Source: JAHJFW01 sp964595075
GTDB taxonomy: Bacteria; Patescibacteriota; Patescibacteriia; 2-12-FULL-60-25
NCBI GenBank assembly: GCA_964595075.1
Contig: CAZQNT010000008.1
Span: 1 to 34,035, forward strand
Length of the DNA stretch: 34,035 nucleotides
Direction: 5' to 3'
The translations under genes were made by a program, and so were the position numbers. How positions within the stretch are numbered: position 1 is the first letter of the stretch; each line of letters begins with the position of its first letter. Positions 7,627-16,544 of the stretch are shown one piece after another. The notes beneath the pieces were generated by a model that did not search any database, was not told the origin of the DNA, and was given only the letters and a program-made list of their open reading frames with translations.

Positions 7627-9864
7627 TTACGTAGTCAGTTCTTTTTCTACGCGTTTTAGCAAAACCGCATTCGTCGCAACGATGATTGACGATGCCGACA
7701 TAAGAAGCGCGGAGATTTCCGGCCGTAAAACCCAACCAAACGACGTATAAAACGCCCCGGCGGCAACCGGAATCGCGAGGACGTTGTAAAACGCCGCCCA
7801 AAAAAGATTCTGTTTCATCTTTATTACCGTGGCCTTGGAAAGTTTGATGGCCGCGAGAATATCCGCAGGGTCGGATTTCATCAGAACGATGTTAGCCGTT
7901 TCTATTGCGACGTCCGTGCCGGCGCCGATGGCTATTCCGATAGAGGATTGCGCCAGCGCCGGCGCGTCGTTTATTCCGTCTCCTACCATTGCCACGAACT
8001 TTCCTTCTTTTTGGAGTTTTTTTACATACGTCGCTTTTTCCTCGGGCAGAACTTGCGCGAAAACACGTTTGATCCCAAGTTTTTTTGCAACTGCTTTCGC
8101 AACTTGTTCGTGATCGCCCGTAATCATTGCGACTTCCAATCCAAGAGCCTGCATTCCCGCGACCGCCTTTTTAGCCGTAGGTTTGATCTGATCCGCTACG
8201 CCTATCGCTCCTGCGACGACGCCACCAATCGCTACTATGCTGATCGTGTTTCCCGATGACAGCAAGCGGGCGATTTCTTTTCGGAGCGGTTCGAGGTCGA
8301 TGTTCCGGTCGCGCATCAATTTTTCCGTTCCCGCCAACACCTGTTTGCCGCCGACCGTTGCGCGAACGCCATGGCCGCCGATGGCCTCAAAGTCAGAAAC
8401 GTTTTCGTCCACGGTCGCTCCCTTATTTTTAGCTTCTTCCAAAATCGCTTTGCTGATCGGATGATTGGATTTTTTCTCGGCCGATGCCGCGGCTCCGAGG
8501 ACGTCGTTTGCCGAAAAAGATTGCGCTACGATTATTTCCGTGACTTTCGGTTTGCCCTCCGTGAGCGTTCCTGTTTTGTCCAGCACCACGGCTTGGATTT
8601 TTGACGCTTGTTCCAAAGTAGCCGCGTCTTTTATTAAGATGTTGTGCCTGGCTCCTATCCCTGTGCCTACCGCGACCGCCGTCGGAGTGGCAAGGCCCAG
8701 CGCGTCAGGGCAGGCGATGACGATGGCGGACACGGCGAACGTCAATGCCGTTATAAAGGATGCGTTACCCAGGAAGAACCATCCGAAGAAAGTTACCACG
8801 CCGACGGATATCGCGACGATTACAAGAATGGCAGCCGCTTTGTCGGCGATGCGTTGGCCTGGGGCTTTGGAATTTTGCGCAGTCTCGACCAATTTGATTA
8901 TTTGCGCCAACGCGGTTTCATCTCCGACTTTCGTGGCTCGGAATTGCAGGGATCCGTTTTGGTTGATCGACCCTCCTATTACGCGGTCGCCGATTTTTTT
9001 CAGAACAGGGATGGATTCTCCCGTAACCAGAGATTCGTCGATCGAACTGCCCCCTTCAACCACTTCTCCGTCCACGGCTATTTTATCTCCGGGACGAATT
9101 ATCACGACGTCTCCTTTCACGATCTCCGCGCTGGGAATCGTTATTTCTATTCCTTTTCGCAAGACCGTAGCTTGAGGCGGAACAAGGTTAAACAGCGCGC
9201 GCAACGCGTCCGAAGTGCCTTTTCGCGATTTCATCTCCATCCAGTGCCCGAATAGCACGAACGTTACCAGAAGCGCCGCGGCTTCGTAGAAGGTCTCGCC
9301 TCCGATCGTGAATGTGAGGAGTACGCTGAATAGATAGGCCGCCAGCACGCCTGTCGCGATAAGCACAGACATGTTCAGCTTTCTGCTCTTTAGCGAATAA
9401 TACGCGCCTGTGATGAAGATCGATCCGGTCCAGAATACTATCGGCGTCGTAAGCAGGAACAATAGCCAGTTGATCGGAATCGGAGACGGAATCTCGCCTC
9501 CGATAATCGATGCTCCGACAGGGGAGTAGAGAAAAATCGGAATCGAGAGCGCAAAGGAGATCCAGAATCTGCGCTTCATGTCCGTTTCCATGGCCTTAGC
9601 CATTTGCGGATCGGTCATGGCAGCTTCGTGATCCATGTGGCTCATCTTGGACATGTCATGATCGGCATGTTCCTTTGCGCCCTTCTCTTGATGTTTATGG
9701 ACACCGTGTTTCGGGCTACTGATTTCCGGGTACTCGAATTGCTTTGCTTCGTAATCGCAGCCACATGTCAGAGACAGTCTATCTGCAGTGCACGCAATAC
9801 ACTCACGCCCGCATGCGCAATTCGCCGGCATTCGCATCATTTCATGGCTGTCCGGATCTTTCAT
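7627..9864 (-). CDS. P1B-type heavy-metal ATPase with a CPD membrane motif
   Basis: This 745-aa ATP-driven metal exporter is probably copper-linked. The N-terminus has a Cys cluster (CACGRECIAC then TCGC, residues 16-36) and a His/Met-rich linker (HADHDMSKMSHMDH), in place of a usual HMA domain. Eight membrane helices follow, with TGES, the phosphorylation site DKTGT, the HP motif in SNHPISKAI, and GDGINDAP. The membrane metal site reads CPD (residues 385-387; Asp codon at 8704-8706) where the partner ATPase has CPC. ATG 9864 is preferred; a TTG at 9939 would add 25 residues but overlaps a TATAAT box. It lies downstream of the CopA-like ATPase in the same direction. The Asp in the metal site may change ion or affinity. 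Confidence 0.93.
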   Translation of the reverse strand: MKDPDSHEMMRMPANCACGRECIACTADRLSLTCGCDYEAKQFEYPEISSPKHGVHKHQEKGAKEHADHDMSKMSHMDHEAAMTDPQMAKAMETDMKRRFWISFALSIPIFLYSPVGASIIGGEIPSPIPINWLLFLLTTPIVFWTGSIFITGAYYSLKSRKLNMSVLIATGVLAAYLFSVLLTFTIGGETFYEAAALLVTFVLFGHWMEMKSRKGTSDALRALFNLVPPQATVLRKGIEITIPSAEIVKGDVVIIRPGDKIAVDGEVVEGGSSIDESLVTGESIPVLKKIGDRVIGGSINQNGSLQFRATKVGDETALAQIIKLVETAQNSKAPGQRIADKAAAILVIVAISVGVVTFFGWFFLGNASFITALTFAVSAIVIACPDALGLATPTAVAVGTGIGARHNILIKDAATLEQASKIQAVVLDKTGTLTEGKPKVTEIIVAQSFSANDVLGAAASAEKKSNHPISKAILEEAKNKGATVDENVSDFEAIGGHGVRATVGGKQVLAGTEKLMRDRNIDLEPLRKEIARLLSSGNTISIVAIGGVVAGAIGVADQIKPTAKKAVAGMQALGLEVAMITGDHEQVAKAVAKKLGIKRVFAQVLPEEKATYVKKLQKEGKFVAMVGDGINDAPALAQSSIGIAIGAGTDVAIETANIVLMKSDPADILAAIKLSKATVIKMKQNLFWAAFYNVLAIPVAAGAFYTSFGWVLRPEISALLMSASSIIVATNAVLLKRVEKELTT

Positions 9865-9938
9865 AACAGGTATACGTATTTTAGCACGATTACCCTTAGT
9901 CCTTCGAGGAGCAGTCTCTCTCAACGTTTTTCGTTCCA

Positions 9939-9944
9939 ATTATA
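9939..9944 (-). promoter_or_regulatory. -10 box (TATAAT) upstream of the CPD-type ATPase
   Basis: TATAAT lies on the minus strand in the 164-nt gap between the two ATPase genes. The -35 region is poor. It would give a leader of about 65 nt to ATG 9864, and it rules out the TTG at 9939 as start for this transcript. Confidence 0.45.
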
Positions 9945-10028
9945 ATTCCATGTGTTCCGGTCACGCCTTAGGGCTTTACTGTTTCATCGGCTGCAGTTCC
10001 GGATTGTTGAGCCGTGGTCGGTTAATAA

Positions 10029-12869
10029 TTAGGCACTAATTTTTGCGAAACCGATGAAGATCAGAACGAATACAACCGTCATCAGTACAGGTGCGACATC
10101 TGAAAGGTAGTTCTTCTTTTGAGGATGAAAACCTTTCAATAGCAGTGAGTTCATTACGACCGAGACAGAGCTCAACGCCATCGCAAGACCTGCAAGTTCA
10201 GGACGAAGGACAAAACCGAATCCAATAAGAGCGCGAGCGGCAATTGGAATACCGGCAATGTTGTAGAACAACGCAAAGAAGAGATTCTGCCTAATCTTGC
10301 CCATCGTCTTCTTGCTAAGCTTGATAGCGCCGATCACATCTCGCAGGTCGTTTTTAATGATTACGATTCCTCCTGTTTCCATGGCGACATCCGTACCGCT
10401 TCCCATAGCGATACCAACATCGGCTTGCGCGAGAGCCGGACTGTCATTGATTCCGTCGCCAACCATGGCAACGCGTAGGCCGCTTTGTTGGAGTTTCTTC
10501 ACCTCGTTCGCTTTGTCTTGTGGAAGCACTTCGGCAAGAACGTTCGTAATGCCGGCTTGTTTGGCGATCGCCAGCGCAGTCCGCTGGTTGTCGCCCGTGA
10601 TCATATAGACGCCAATCTTCATTTTTTCCAGTTGCTTGACGGCTTCGGACGAAGTGTCTTTCAATACGTCGGCAGCCGCGATAATTCCCAGCAGGCGCTC
10701 TTTAGTAGCGAGCAACATAGCGGTTTTTCCGGCTTCCTCGAGACGTTGGAGTTTGCGCTCGGCTTTTGTCAGATCGTGGTTCATTTGCTCCATCAGTTTT
10801 CGATTGCCTAGGAAATATTCGGTTTCACCTATTTGTCCGGCAACGCCATGTCCGGGAATAGCCCGAAAGTTTTTTGTTTCTTCCATTGCCGCGCCTTCTT
10901 CCTTCGCGTATTCGTAAATGCTTTCCGCCAGCGGATGCTCCGATGTTTTTTCAAGACTACCGGAAATGGCTAGAATTTCTTCCTCATCCATGTCGGAGAG
11001 CGAAGCAATATCCGTTACCTCCGGTTTGCCTTTCGTAAGCGTGCCTGTTTTATCGAATACGACGGCGTTTATATGCGATGTGGCTTCAAGCGGTTCGCCT
11101 CCTTTAATAAGGATGCCGTGTTCAGCTCCTTTGCCGGTCCCAACCATCACAGCGGTCGGCGTTCCAAGTCCGAGTGCGCAAGGGCAGGCGATCACTATTA
11201 CGGAGACGAACGCGAGAAGCGCGAATGACAGCGAGGCGCCAAGCAGAAAGTACCAGATCGCGAACGTAACAATCGCAATCCCTATAACCGCCGGCACGAA
11301 CCAAGCGGAAATGCGGTCGGCATGAGCTTGTATCGGAGCTTTCGAACCCTGCGCATCCTCGATGAGACTGATGATTTGCGCCAGTGCGGTTTCAGATCCG
11401 ACTTTCGTTGCCTTGAATTCAAAACTGCCGTTTTTGTTCAACGTCGAACCGATCACCGTATCGCCTTCTCTTTTTTCGACCGGAATGCTTTCTCCGGTAA
11501 GCATGGATTCATCCACTGATGAACTTCCATTCAGTACAACTCCGTCAACAGGGATTTTTTCGCCAGGACGAACGACGATTGTGTCACCATGCGCGACTTG
11601 ATCAATCGGTATATCAACCAAGGCATCGCCTCGTTTCACGCGAGCCGTTTTTGCTTGCAATCCCATTAGCTTCTTGATGGCGTCACTCGTTTTTCCCTTA
11701 GCCCGCGCCTCAAGCCATTTGCCCATGAGTACGAACGTAATCAGGAAAACGCTTACCTCGAAATACAGATCAGGAATTTTCGCGCCCATCGGCGCCCACA
11801 CGGAACCGTTCAACGCTACATAACGAATGAACTCGAAAAGACTGTAGAAGATCGCGGTGCTAGTGCCGATGGCGATGAGACTGTCCATATTGAACGTTTT
11901 CATCTTCAGACTCGACCATGCTCCCTTATAGAAGCCTGCTCCGAGAATGAATTGCACCGGCAGCGCGAGAAGCAGTGAGATGAATCCCATGCGCGGCAAG
12001 ATTATTTCTCGCAACGGCAGGAACGAAATGAAGTCTAGAAGCATGAAGTAGAGCAAAGGAACGCTGAATGCCAAACCGGTTAAGAATTTATTGCGGTAGG
12101 AAGTGATTTCCATTTCGCGCTTCTTGCGTTCGAAGCCCGCGTCTTTCTGATCCGCCATTTCCGCGCGGTAGCCCGCGTCTTTAACGGATGCTATGATTTG
12201 CCTTTCGGTCACGGCGTTGCCGTCAAACGTAACGTGCGCTTTTTCCGCGCCGTAATTAACGCGAGCTTCTTTTATGCCCGGTAATTTTTTAATTTTACGT
12301 TCGATGAGGCCGGCGCAGCTCGCGCAATGCATTCCGTATAGGTTGAAGTTCGCTCGTTTTTCTTGCGGCATTGAGGCATTCTCCTGTTTGACGTTTTCCT
12401 GTTTCGCGTCAGGCAATGCCTTTGCGGGTTTTTTATCCGACGACGCAATAGCGTAATGATCCACTCGCTCTAATCCCGAACCTATCTGAAATACATTCTG
12501 GAATGCGGAAACGAGATCCGTACCTTCTTTCAGATTTTTCGGATCCACTTCGCACTTCGTCGTTACGGTGACATTTCCGGTAAATTCCGTTGTGCCTTGA
12601 GGCCATGCTCTAAGCGTACCGTCGGCTTTAGCTTCCCGATGAATGATAACTTTTGTCGAGTTCACTTCTACTCGAAATCCCAACTCCTCAACTAGTTTTT
12701 TAAACTGATCCTCTGTAATGCGGAATTCGTCGTACTCCACTTGAGCTTGTTTACTCGGAAAGTCTACCGCGGCCGTAATAACGCCCGGGCATTCTTTCAG
12801 CGCATGTTCGTTCCGTTTCGCGCATGCGTCGCAGGTCATGCCAATTATACCGAAAGTTGTTTTTTTCAT
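10029..12869 (-). CDS. copA: Copper-exporting P1B-1 ATPase (CopA) with two HMA domains
   Basis: This 946-aa Cu(I) exporter has two N-terminal metal-binding domains with CxxC at C13/C16 (MTCDAC) and C182/C185 (MHCASC). Between them lies a stretch without CxxC (about 72-140) that may be a degenerate domain, and a Lys/Gln-rich linker. The core has TGES (458-461), the Cu(I) membrane motif CPC (562-564), the phosphorylated Asp606 in DKTGT, the HP motif in SEHPLAES and GDGINDSP. At 946 aa it is longer than a typical ~800-aa CopA because of the doubled N-terminus. Its ATG overlaps the CopZ stop codon by 4 nt (ATGA), indicating coupled translation. CPC plus CopZ linkage makes copper the likely substrate, with silver possible. 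Confidence 0.96.
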   Translation of the reverse strand: MKKTTFGIIGMTCDACAKRNEHALKECPGVITAAVDFPSKQAQVEYDEFRITEDQFKKLVEELGFRVEVNSTKVIIHREAKADGTLRAWPQGTTEFTGNVTVTTKCEVDPKNLKEGTDLVSAFQNVFQIGSGLERVDHYAIASSDKKPAKALPDAKQENVKQENASMPQEKRANFNLYGMHCASCAGLIERKIKKLPGIKEARVNYGAEKAHVTFDGNAVTERQIIASVKDAGYRAEMADQKDAGFERKKREMEITSYRNKFLTGLAFSVPLLYFMLLDFISFLPLREIILPRMGFISLLLALPVQFILGAGFYKGAWSSLKMKTFNMDSLIAIGTSTAIFYSLFEFIRYVALNGSVWAPMGAKIPDLYFEVSVFLITFVLMGKWLEARAKGKTSDAIKKLMGLQAKTARVKRGDALVDIPIDQVAHGDTIVVRPGEKIPVDGVVLNGSSSVDESMLTGESIPVEKREGDTVIGSTLNKNGSFEFKATKVGSETALAQIISLIEDAQGSKAPIQAHADRISAWFVPAVIGIAIVTFAIWYFLLGASLSFALLAFVSVIVIACPCALGLGTPTAVMVGTGKGAEHGILIKGGEPLEATSHINAVVFDKTGTLTKGKPEVTDIASLSDMDEEEILAISGSLEKTSEHPLAESIYEYAKEEGAAMEETKNFRAIPGHGVAGQIGETEYFLGNRKLMEQMNHDLTKAERKLQRLEEAGKTAMLLATKERLLGIIAAADVLKDTSSEAVKQLEKMKIGVYMITGDNQRTALAIAKQAGITNVLAEVLPQDKANEVKKLQQSGLRVAMVGDGINDSPALAQADVGIAMGSGTDVAMETGGIVIIKNDLRDVIGAIKLSKKTMGKIRQNLFFALFYNIAGIPIAARALIGFGFVLRPELAGLAMALSSVSVVMNSLLLKGFHPQKKNYLSDVAPVLMTVVFVLIFIGFAKISA

Positions 12870-13075
12870 ACGGTTGTAACTTTGTATGAGCCAAGGCCTT
12901 CTATTTCTCTACGAACGTTTTCGATATCAACCGACTCGTCATGTTCAATTCGCGCCGTATTATTTGAGACATCGACGTCGCACGAAGTTACGCCAGCGAT
13001 GTCGTTACACACCTCTTCGATGAGGACTTTGCACGAAGCGCAATGCATTCCTTGGATGTTGAAATTTGTGATCAT
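12866..13075 (-). CDS. copZ: Copper chaperone CopZ-like HMA protein
   Basis: This 69-aa single-domain protein carries Cu(I) to the ATPase. MITNFNIQGMHCASCKVLIEE holds the metal-binding CxxC in the first loop of the βαββαβ fold. ATG 13075 is chosen because it lies 4 nt after the stop of the upstream fusion gene and because HMA proteins start right before the first strand; a longer frame reaching back to 13111 would overlap that gene. Its own stop overlaps the copA start. The order TauE-fusion, copZ, copA forms a tight operon. Confidence 0.92.
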   Translation of the reverse strand: MITNFNIQGMHCASCKVLIEEVCNDIAGVTSCDVDVSNNTARIEHDESVDIENVRREIEGLGSYKVTTV

Positions 13076-13079
13076 ATAT

Positions 13080-14726
13080 TTAGGCGGCCGGAAGAATCGT
13101 GAAGCTGCCACGGTACATGCCCATGGAGCAGCTGAATGGGATTTCTCCGGTTATGGTTGGGGTGAATTCAATTATGTTAGATGGTATTTGTTCAAGCAAT
13201 TTCTGTATTCCGAGTTGCCGCGATACTAGAACGCTGGCGCATCCTCCGCCGTTCGTCGCGTCGATTTCCCAACGAACGGGGATTCCTGCGCGGATAGTAA
13301 AGTGGTTGGGTAGGTAGCCGGCAGTAACTTTCATTTTGATGATTTGTTTCCCGTCTATTATTGCGGCGGAATTCGTAGCTCCAGTCGGCGCGGAGGCCAA
13401 ACTTGGAGATGCTGTCGTGAATTTCGGAAATGAGATCGGATATCCGGCGATGGCCAAACCGTTTTGGATATTCCAGATGCCAAGCACAACTACGAGCGCG
13501 CCCGAAAACTTGAAGAAGAAGCGACCGGCTTTCCCTTTCAGCGAACTGGACGCCCAGCCGAGCGCCAACAGCGCCGGAGCCGTTCCAAGGGCGAACGCGC
13601 CAAGCGAGAGCGCCGCGATTTTGAAGCTTCCTGTAGTCAGCGCGTACAGTTGCAGCGCTTGGGTAAATCCGCAAGGAAGGAAGAATGTCGCGGCTCCCAA
13701 TCCGGCCGGCATAAACGGGTGTTCTTTGCCTTCGGCGTCCATCACGCGGTGCGAAAGCGATTTCGGCATCTTGGGCATGAGCCGTTTCAGCCATGCCGGA
13801 GCGATTTGGAGCATATCAAGACCCATAACCAGCATATATGCGGCCGCGAGAATGGCGATGAAGGCCGTTACGATCGGAGATGGTGAGAGCGATTTTCCAA
13901 CCACGCCCAGCAATCCTCCGAGCAGTCCGTATCCGGCTACACGCCCCAATATGAATAGTATGACTGGACGCATTCTCTCCATGCGGCTGACCGAACCGTA
14001 GCGCTCGTTGAATTTTGCGGCGGATGAGAGCAGGAGTCCTCCGGAAACCGCGATGCAGGAAGAGCTTGCCGCCACGAGGCCGACCACGAATATTGCGCCA
14101 ATGCTCATACCGCTGCCGACTGAAAAACTTGTGTCGAACAATCCAAGTCCGGAGAGAATTTTTCCGAGAATAATGACCAACGCAAACAATCCGACCAGTT
14201 GGAAAAATGACGGCTTGGTTGTTTTGTGTCCCGTGCCGTTTATACTTACTATATATTTCCCTTCGCCGAGCGCATTTTGAAGTTGGGCGATGGAGGGCGC
14301 GGCGCCGGTATGCGTGATTTTAGCTTTGCCGGTTGCAGCCTGCACTTCCACGCGGTCAACGCCTTCCAGTTTTTTCCATGCGCGTTCGACAATGACTTCA
14401 CAGCTGTGGCATGTCATTCCTTCGACGCAGATTTTTGTGATTTTTATTTCTTGAACCGGCGAATTTGCGTTGGCCGTTTCCTTCTCCGTTAATTCACGAA
14501 GATGGTACCCGTAGGGTTGGAGAGCCGCTTTTATCGGCCCGATATCCAAGTGTTCCGAACTTAGTAGCGTAAGTATGCGACGTTCGGTATTCGTCTCAAC
14601 TTTTTGTCCGCCCGGAGCGTGTTCAAGGGCTATGCGAAGAATGCTTTTGATTTGTTCGGCGCGGGATTTGCCGTTTAGCGCGTCAACGCCGAAGGTATAG
14701 CGATGCGATAAGGTTGATTGGTCCAT
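13080..14726 (-). CDS. HMA + TauE/SafE-like (DsbD_2) membrane + cupredoxin fusion protein
   Basis: This 548-aa protein joins three copper-related parts. Residues 1-85 end in QPYGYHLREL and may be a degenerate HMA domain without CxxC. Residues 95-165 are an HMA domain with MTCHSC (C106, C109). Residues about 170-430 are roughly six membrane helices of the TauE/SafE/DsbD_2 kind, including CIAVSGGLLLSSAAKF and AATFFLPCGFTQALQLYAL. Residues about 455-548 form a cupredoxin-like domain with candidate ligands C496, C533, M535 and M537 (FSCSMGMYRG). An HMA domain on the cytosolic side and a cupredoxin outside suggest copper passage across the membrane or redox delivery; direction is inferred, not shown. 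It is first in the operon with copZ and copA. ATG 14726 follows an AT-rich promoter-like stretch. Confidence 0.9.
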   Translation of the reverse strand: MDQSTLSHRYTFGVDALNGKSRAEQIKSILRIALEHAPGGQKVETNTERRILTLLSSEHLDIGPIKAALQPYGYHLRELTEKETANANSPVQEIKITKICVEGMTCHSCEVIVERAWKKLEGVDRVEVQAATGKAKITHTGAAPSIAQLQNALGEGKYIVSINGTGHKTTKPSFFQLVGLFALVIILGKILSGLGLFDTSFSVGSGMSIGAIFVVGLVAASSSCIAVSGGLLLSSAAKFNERYGSVSRMERMRPVILFILGRVAGYGLLGGLLGVVGKSLSPSPIVTAFIAILAAAYMLVMGLDMLQIAPAWLKRLMPKMPKSLSHRVMDAEGKEHPFMPAGLGAATFFLPCGFTQALQLYALTTGSFKIAALSLGAFALGTAPALLALGWASSSLKGKAGRFFFKFSGALVVVLGIWNIQNGLAIAGYPISFPKFTTASPSLASAPTGATNSAAIIDGKQIIKMKVTAGYLPNHFTIRAGIPVRWEIDATNGGGCASVLVSRQLGIQKLLEQIPSNIIEFTPTITGEIPFSCSMGMYRGSFTILPAA

Positions 14727-14758
14727 AATGAATAAAGAATATAATAAAATGTTTAATC

Positions 14759-14805
14759 AAAAACGACAGGCCGCGAGAGATGACTCGCGAAAAACCTATC
14801 GTTTT
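14759..14805. terminator. Hairpin terminator between the exported Cys protein and the copper fusion gene
   Basis: On the minus strand an outer stem (AAAACGAtAGG/CCTgTCGTTTT) encloses an inner CGCGAG/CTCGCG stem and runs into a T tract (TCGTTTTTG). It follows the stop codon at 14809 and would end that transcript before the copper operon promoter. Confidence 0.75.
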
Positions 14806-14808
14806 CGA

Positions 14809-15252
14809 CTAAGCGTAAATTTTGGAGTTGAGAATGCCTTGACTGTAAGCAAAGACAAGAAAAGCCGGAGAGAAGGAATTTGAAATTCGCCTCTTAAATT
14901 CTCTTAATCTCGCTTTGATTTTTTGGTAACCTTCCGTTTCGCGTTTGGCGGCCAAGAACCAAGCGGCTAAAAACGCGGTTACAGCGACCGATAAAAGTGA
15001 AACCGTATTTGCCGTAACCGACGGATACACGGCCGTAAAGCTCGTCATATGGTCCTCTATCGAAGCCGAACATGTTGATATATTTTGCTCACAACCTTCT
15101 GTCGCGGAATCTATATGTATGGCACCCATCGCCTGCTCTGAACAGCTTAGACCGCAGACTGCCGGTGTCTGTTTGCAAATTCCAACTACAGACGCGAGAA
15201 TCAACGCCGTAAAAGCGAATGAGGTGGCTAACCTGTTAAAGCGTTTTTCCAT
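14809..15252 (-). CDS. Cys-rich exported/membrane protein of unknown function
   Basis: This 147-aa protein has an N-terminal hydrophobic segment (FAFTALILASVVG) that could be a signal anchor. A Cys-rich loop follows (ICKQTPAVCGLSCSEQ, EGCEQNISTCS), then a second helix (SLLSVAVTAFLAAWFLAA) and a basic tail. The loop with about six Cys probably sits outside the membrane and could bind metal or form disulfides. I do not recognise the family. Start at 15252 is fixed by a strong promoter (TTGACT, 17 nt, TATAAA) ending 7 nt before the ATG, giving a leaderless mRNA; a longer frame back to 15303 would run through that promoter. It lies directly upstream of the copper operon, with a terminator between. 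Confidence 0.8.
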   Translation of the reverse strand: MEKRFNRLATSFAFTALILASVVGICKQTPAVCGLSCSEQAMGAIHIDSATEGCEQNISTCSASIEDHMTSFTAVYPSVTANTVSLLSVAVTAFLAAWFLAAKRETEGYQKIKARLREFKRRISNSFSPAFLVFAYSQGILNSKIYA

Positions 15253-15259
15253 TGGAAAC

Positions 15260-15288
15260 TTTATAACACATTTCTTTTCCGGAGTCAA
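15260..15288 (-). promoter_or_regulatory. Strong leaderless promoter of the Cys-rich exported protein
   Basis: TTGACT (15288-15283), a 17-nt spacer and TATAAA (15265-15260) lie on the minus strand, 7 nt before ATG 15252. A tandem copy of the -35 segment (TTGACTCCGGAA) lies 16 nt further upstream. Confidence 0.8.
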
Positions 15289-15306
15289 AAATTCCGGAGT
15301 CAAAAG
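15277..15306. repeat. Tandem 14-bp repeat over the -35 region
   Basis: TTCCGGAGTCAAAA occurs at 15277-15290 and 15293-15306. The second copy covers the end of the upstream oxidoreductase gene. It may be a short duplication or a paired binding site. Confidence 0.75.
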
Positions 15307-16544
15307 AATCTTTCCACCAGCATCTTTGCATAAGACGCGCTTTGGTCGACTGTGCTGAAGTTCGGCAGTTCTCCTGCGTAGTATGTGTGTTTATCGCCTT
15401 GCAGACTTTCAAGTTTATCAAAATATCCATTGCGCATTTCTTCCGGAGCGACATGCGGAAAGTATTTCCAATGGAATGCCTCTTCAAAGCGAGTGACTTT
15501 TCCGCCGAGCGGACGCACCGTCCGTTCTATGTTTTTCTTGACTTCGTCGTCGCTGATTTTCCAGTCGCAGATGACGTAAAAAGTGTAGTAATCGTCGTCA
15601 ATATATCTTTTGTACCAAAACACCGGATGTCCGGAACGTTGCTTGGTAAAATTGCCCGGAATGAATCCGGTTTTCTTTGGAAACCCCGTAACAGTGCATG
15701 AGTAGTCTCGGTAGTCGTAGTATAGGATTTTGGAAAACAAAGACGTCTCTTTCGCGCCGGCGTCCAAATAATGCAACGCTTCGTCCAAAGGCGATGTAAT
15801 AATCAGCGCGTCGAATATAAATTCATCCGTATCTGTCGTGACGGTTACGACTTTGTCTCGTTTGATGTTTTTTATGGCGGAGTTATATATCACGCGATGG
15901 TTTTTCGCGACCGTGTCCCACAGTCCCTGAATGCCGTCTGGAAATTTGTAGATGGCTTTTTTCAAGAACGCGTCTCCGGTTTCCCATGAATAGTATTTCA
16001 AAACGTAAGCCGCAGGAATTTCGTCGAAATATCCGTAACCGAATCCTGTAAAATATTTCGCCAGTTCTTCCGTGACCAGATTTATGTCGCGTTTCGCGGC
16101 AAATTGCGAAAACGGCGCGCAGAGCTCGCGATTTATCCCAGTCAAACCCGGTTCTGTGACTTTATTATAGCGATTAACCAGTTTGCGATATTTGAAGACT
16201 AATTGATGGAATAGCGCCATTTTCTCCGCCACCGTTTGAGTCTTTAGCGGCTTGTAAGTCTCGGAGTCCAGCTGAATCGCCGACGGAGTATCAATGCGCG
16301 CGGTTTTTACGCCGTATTTTTTTGCCATATCAAGCACAGTGACGTTGTTTCCTGTAACGATGCCCGCGCCAAATTCGTAATTGCGTCCGGCGTGCTTTAT
16401 GGAACGGCATTTTCCGCCGGGATGATCTTGCTTCTCAAGCAACGTAACGTTCGAGTAACCCATGTCGCGCAAGGTTTCGGACGCAGTAAGTCCGGCGGGT
16501 CCGGCGCCAACTATGCATATTCGAAGGAGTTTATTATTTTTCAT
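15300..16544 (-). CDS. FAD-dependent amine-oxidase-like oxidoreductase
   Basis: This 414-aa flavoenzyme has an N-terminal dinucleotide-binding motif VGAGPAGLTA (12-21) followed by the acidic end in LLEKQDHPGGKCRS, where GG.CRS is typical of the amine oxidase / phytoene desaturase superfamily. The C-terminal FAD motif is YYAGELPNFSTVDQSASYA. The length fits the family. Its ATG overlaps the stop of the upstream CrtI/RetSat-like gene (ATGA), so the two are translated together and may act in one pathway on a lipid or isoprenoid substrate. The substrate is unknown. No phytoene synthase or other carotenoid gene is seen in the window. Confidence 0.88.
   Translation of the reverse strand: MKNNKLLRICIVGAGPAGLTASETLRDMGYSNVTLLEKQDHPGGKCRSIKHAGRNYEFGAGIVTGNNVTVLDMAKKYGVKTARIDTPSAIQLDSETYKPLKTQTVAEKMALFHQLVFKYRKLVNRYNKVTEPGLTGINRELCAPFSQFAAKRDINLVTEELAKYFTGFGYGYFDEIPAAYVLKYYSWETGDAFLKKAIYKFPDGIQGLWDTVAKNHRVIYNSAIKNIKRDKVVTVTTDTDEFIFDALIITSPLDEALHYLDAGAKETSLFSKILYYDYRDYSCTVTGFPKKTGFIPGNFTKQRSGHPVFWYKRYIDDDYYTFYVICDWKISDDEVKKNIERTVRPLGGKVTRFEEAFHWKYFPHVAPEEMRNGYFDKLESLQGDKHTYYAGELPNFSTVDQSASYAKMLVERFF

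Noticed and set aside
9864..9939. TTG 9939 as start of the CPD-type ATPase
   Set aside because: It overlaps a TATAAT box. The extra residues are basic and unlike the family, and ATG 9864 precedes the Cys cluster directly.
12741..13229. Plus-strand frame of 162 codons over copZ and copA
   Set aside because: It is antisense to well-supported copper genes and has no family pattern.
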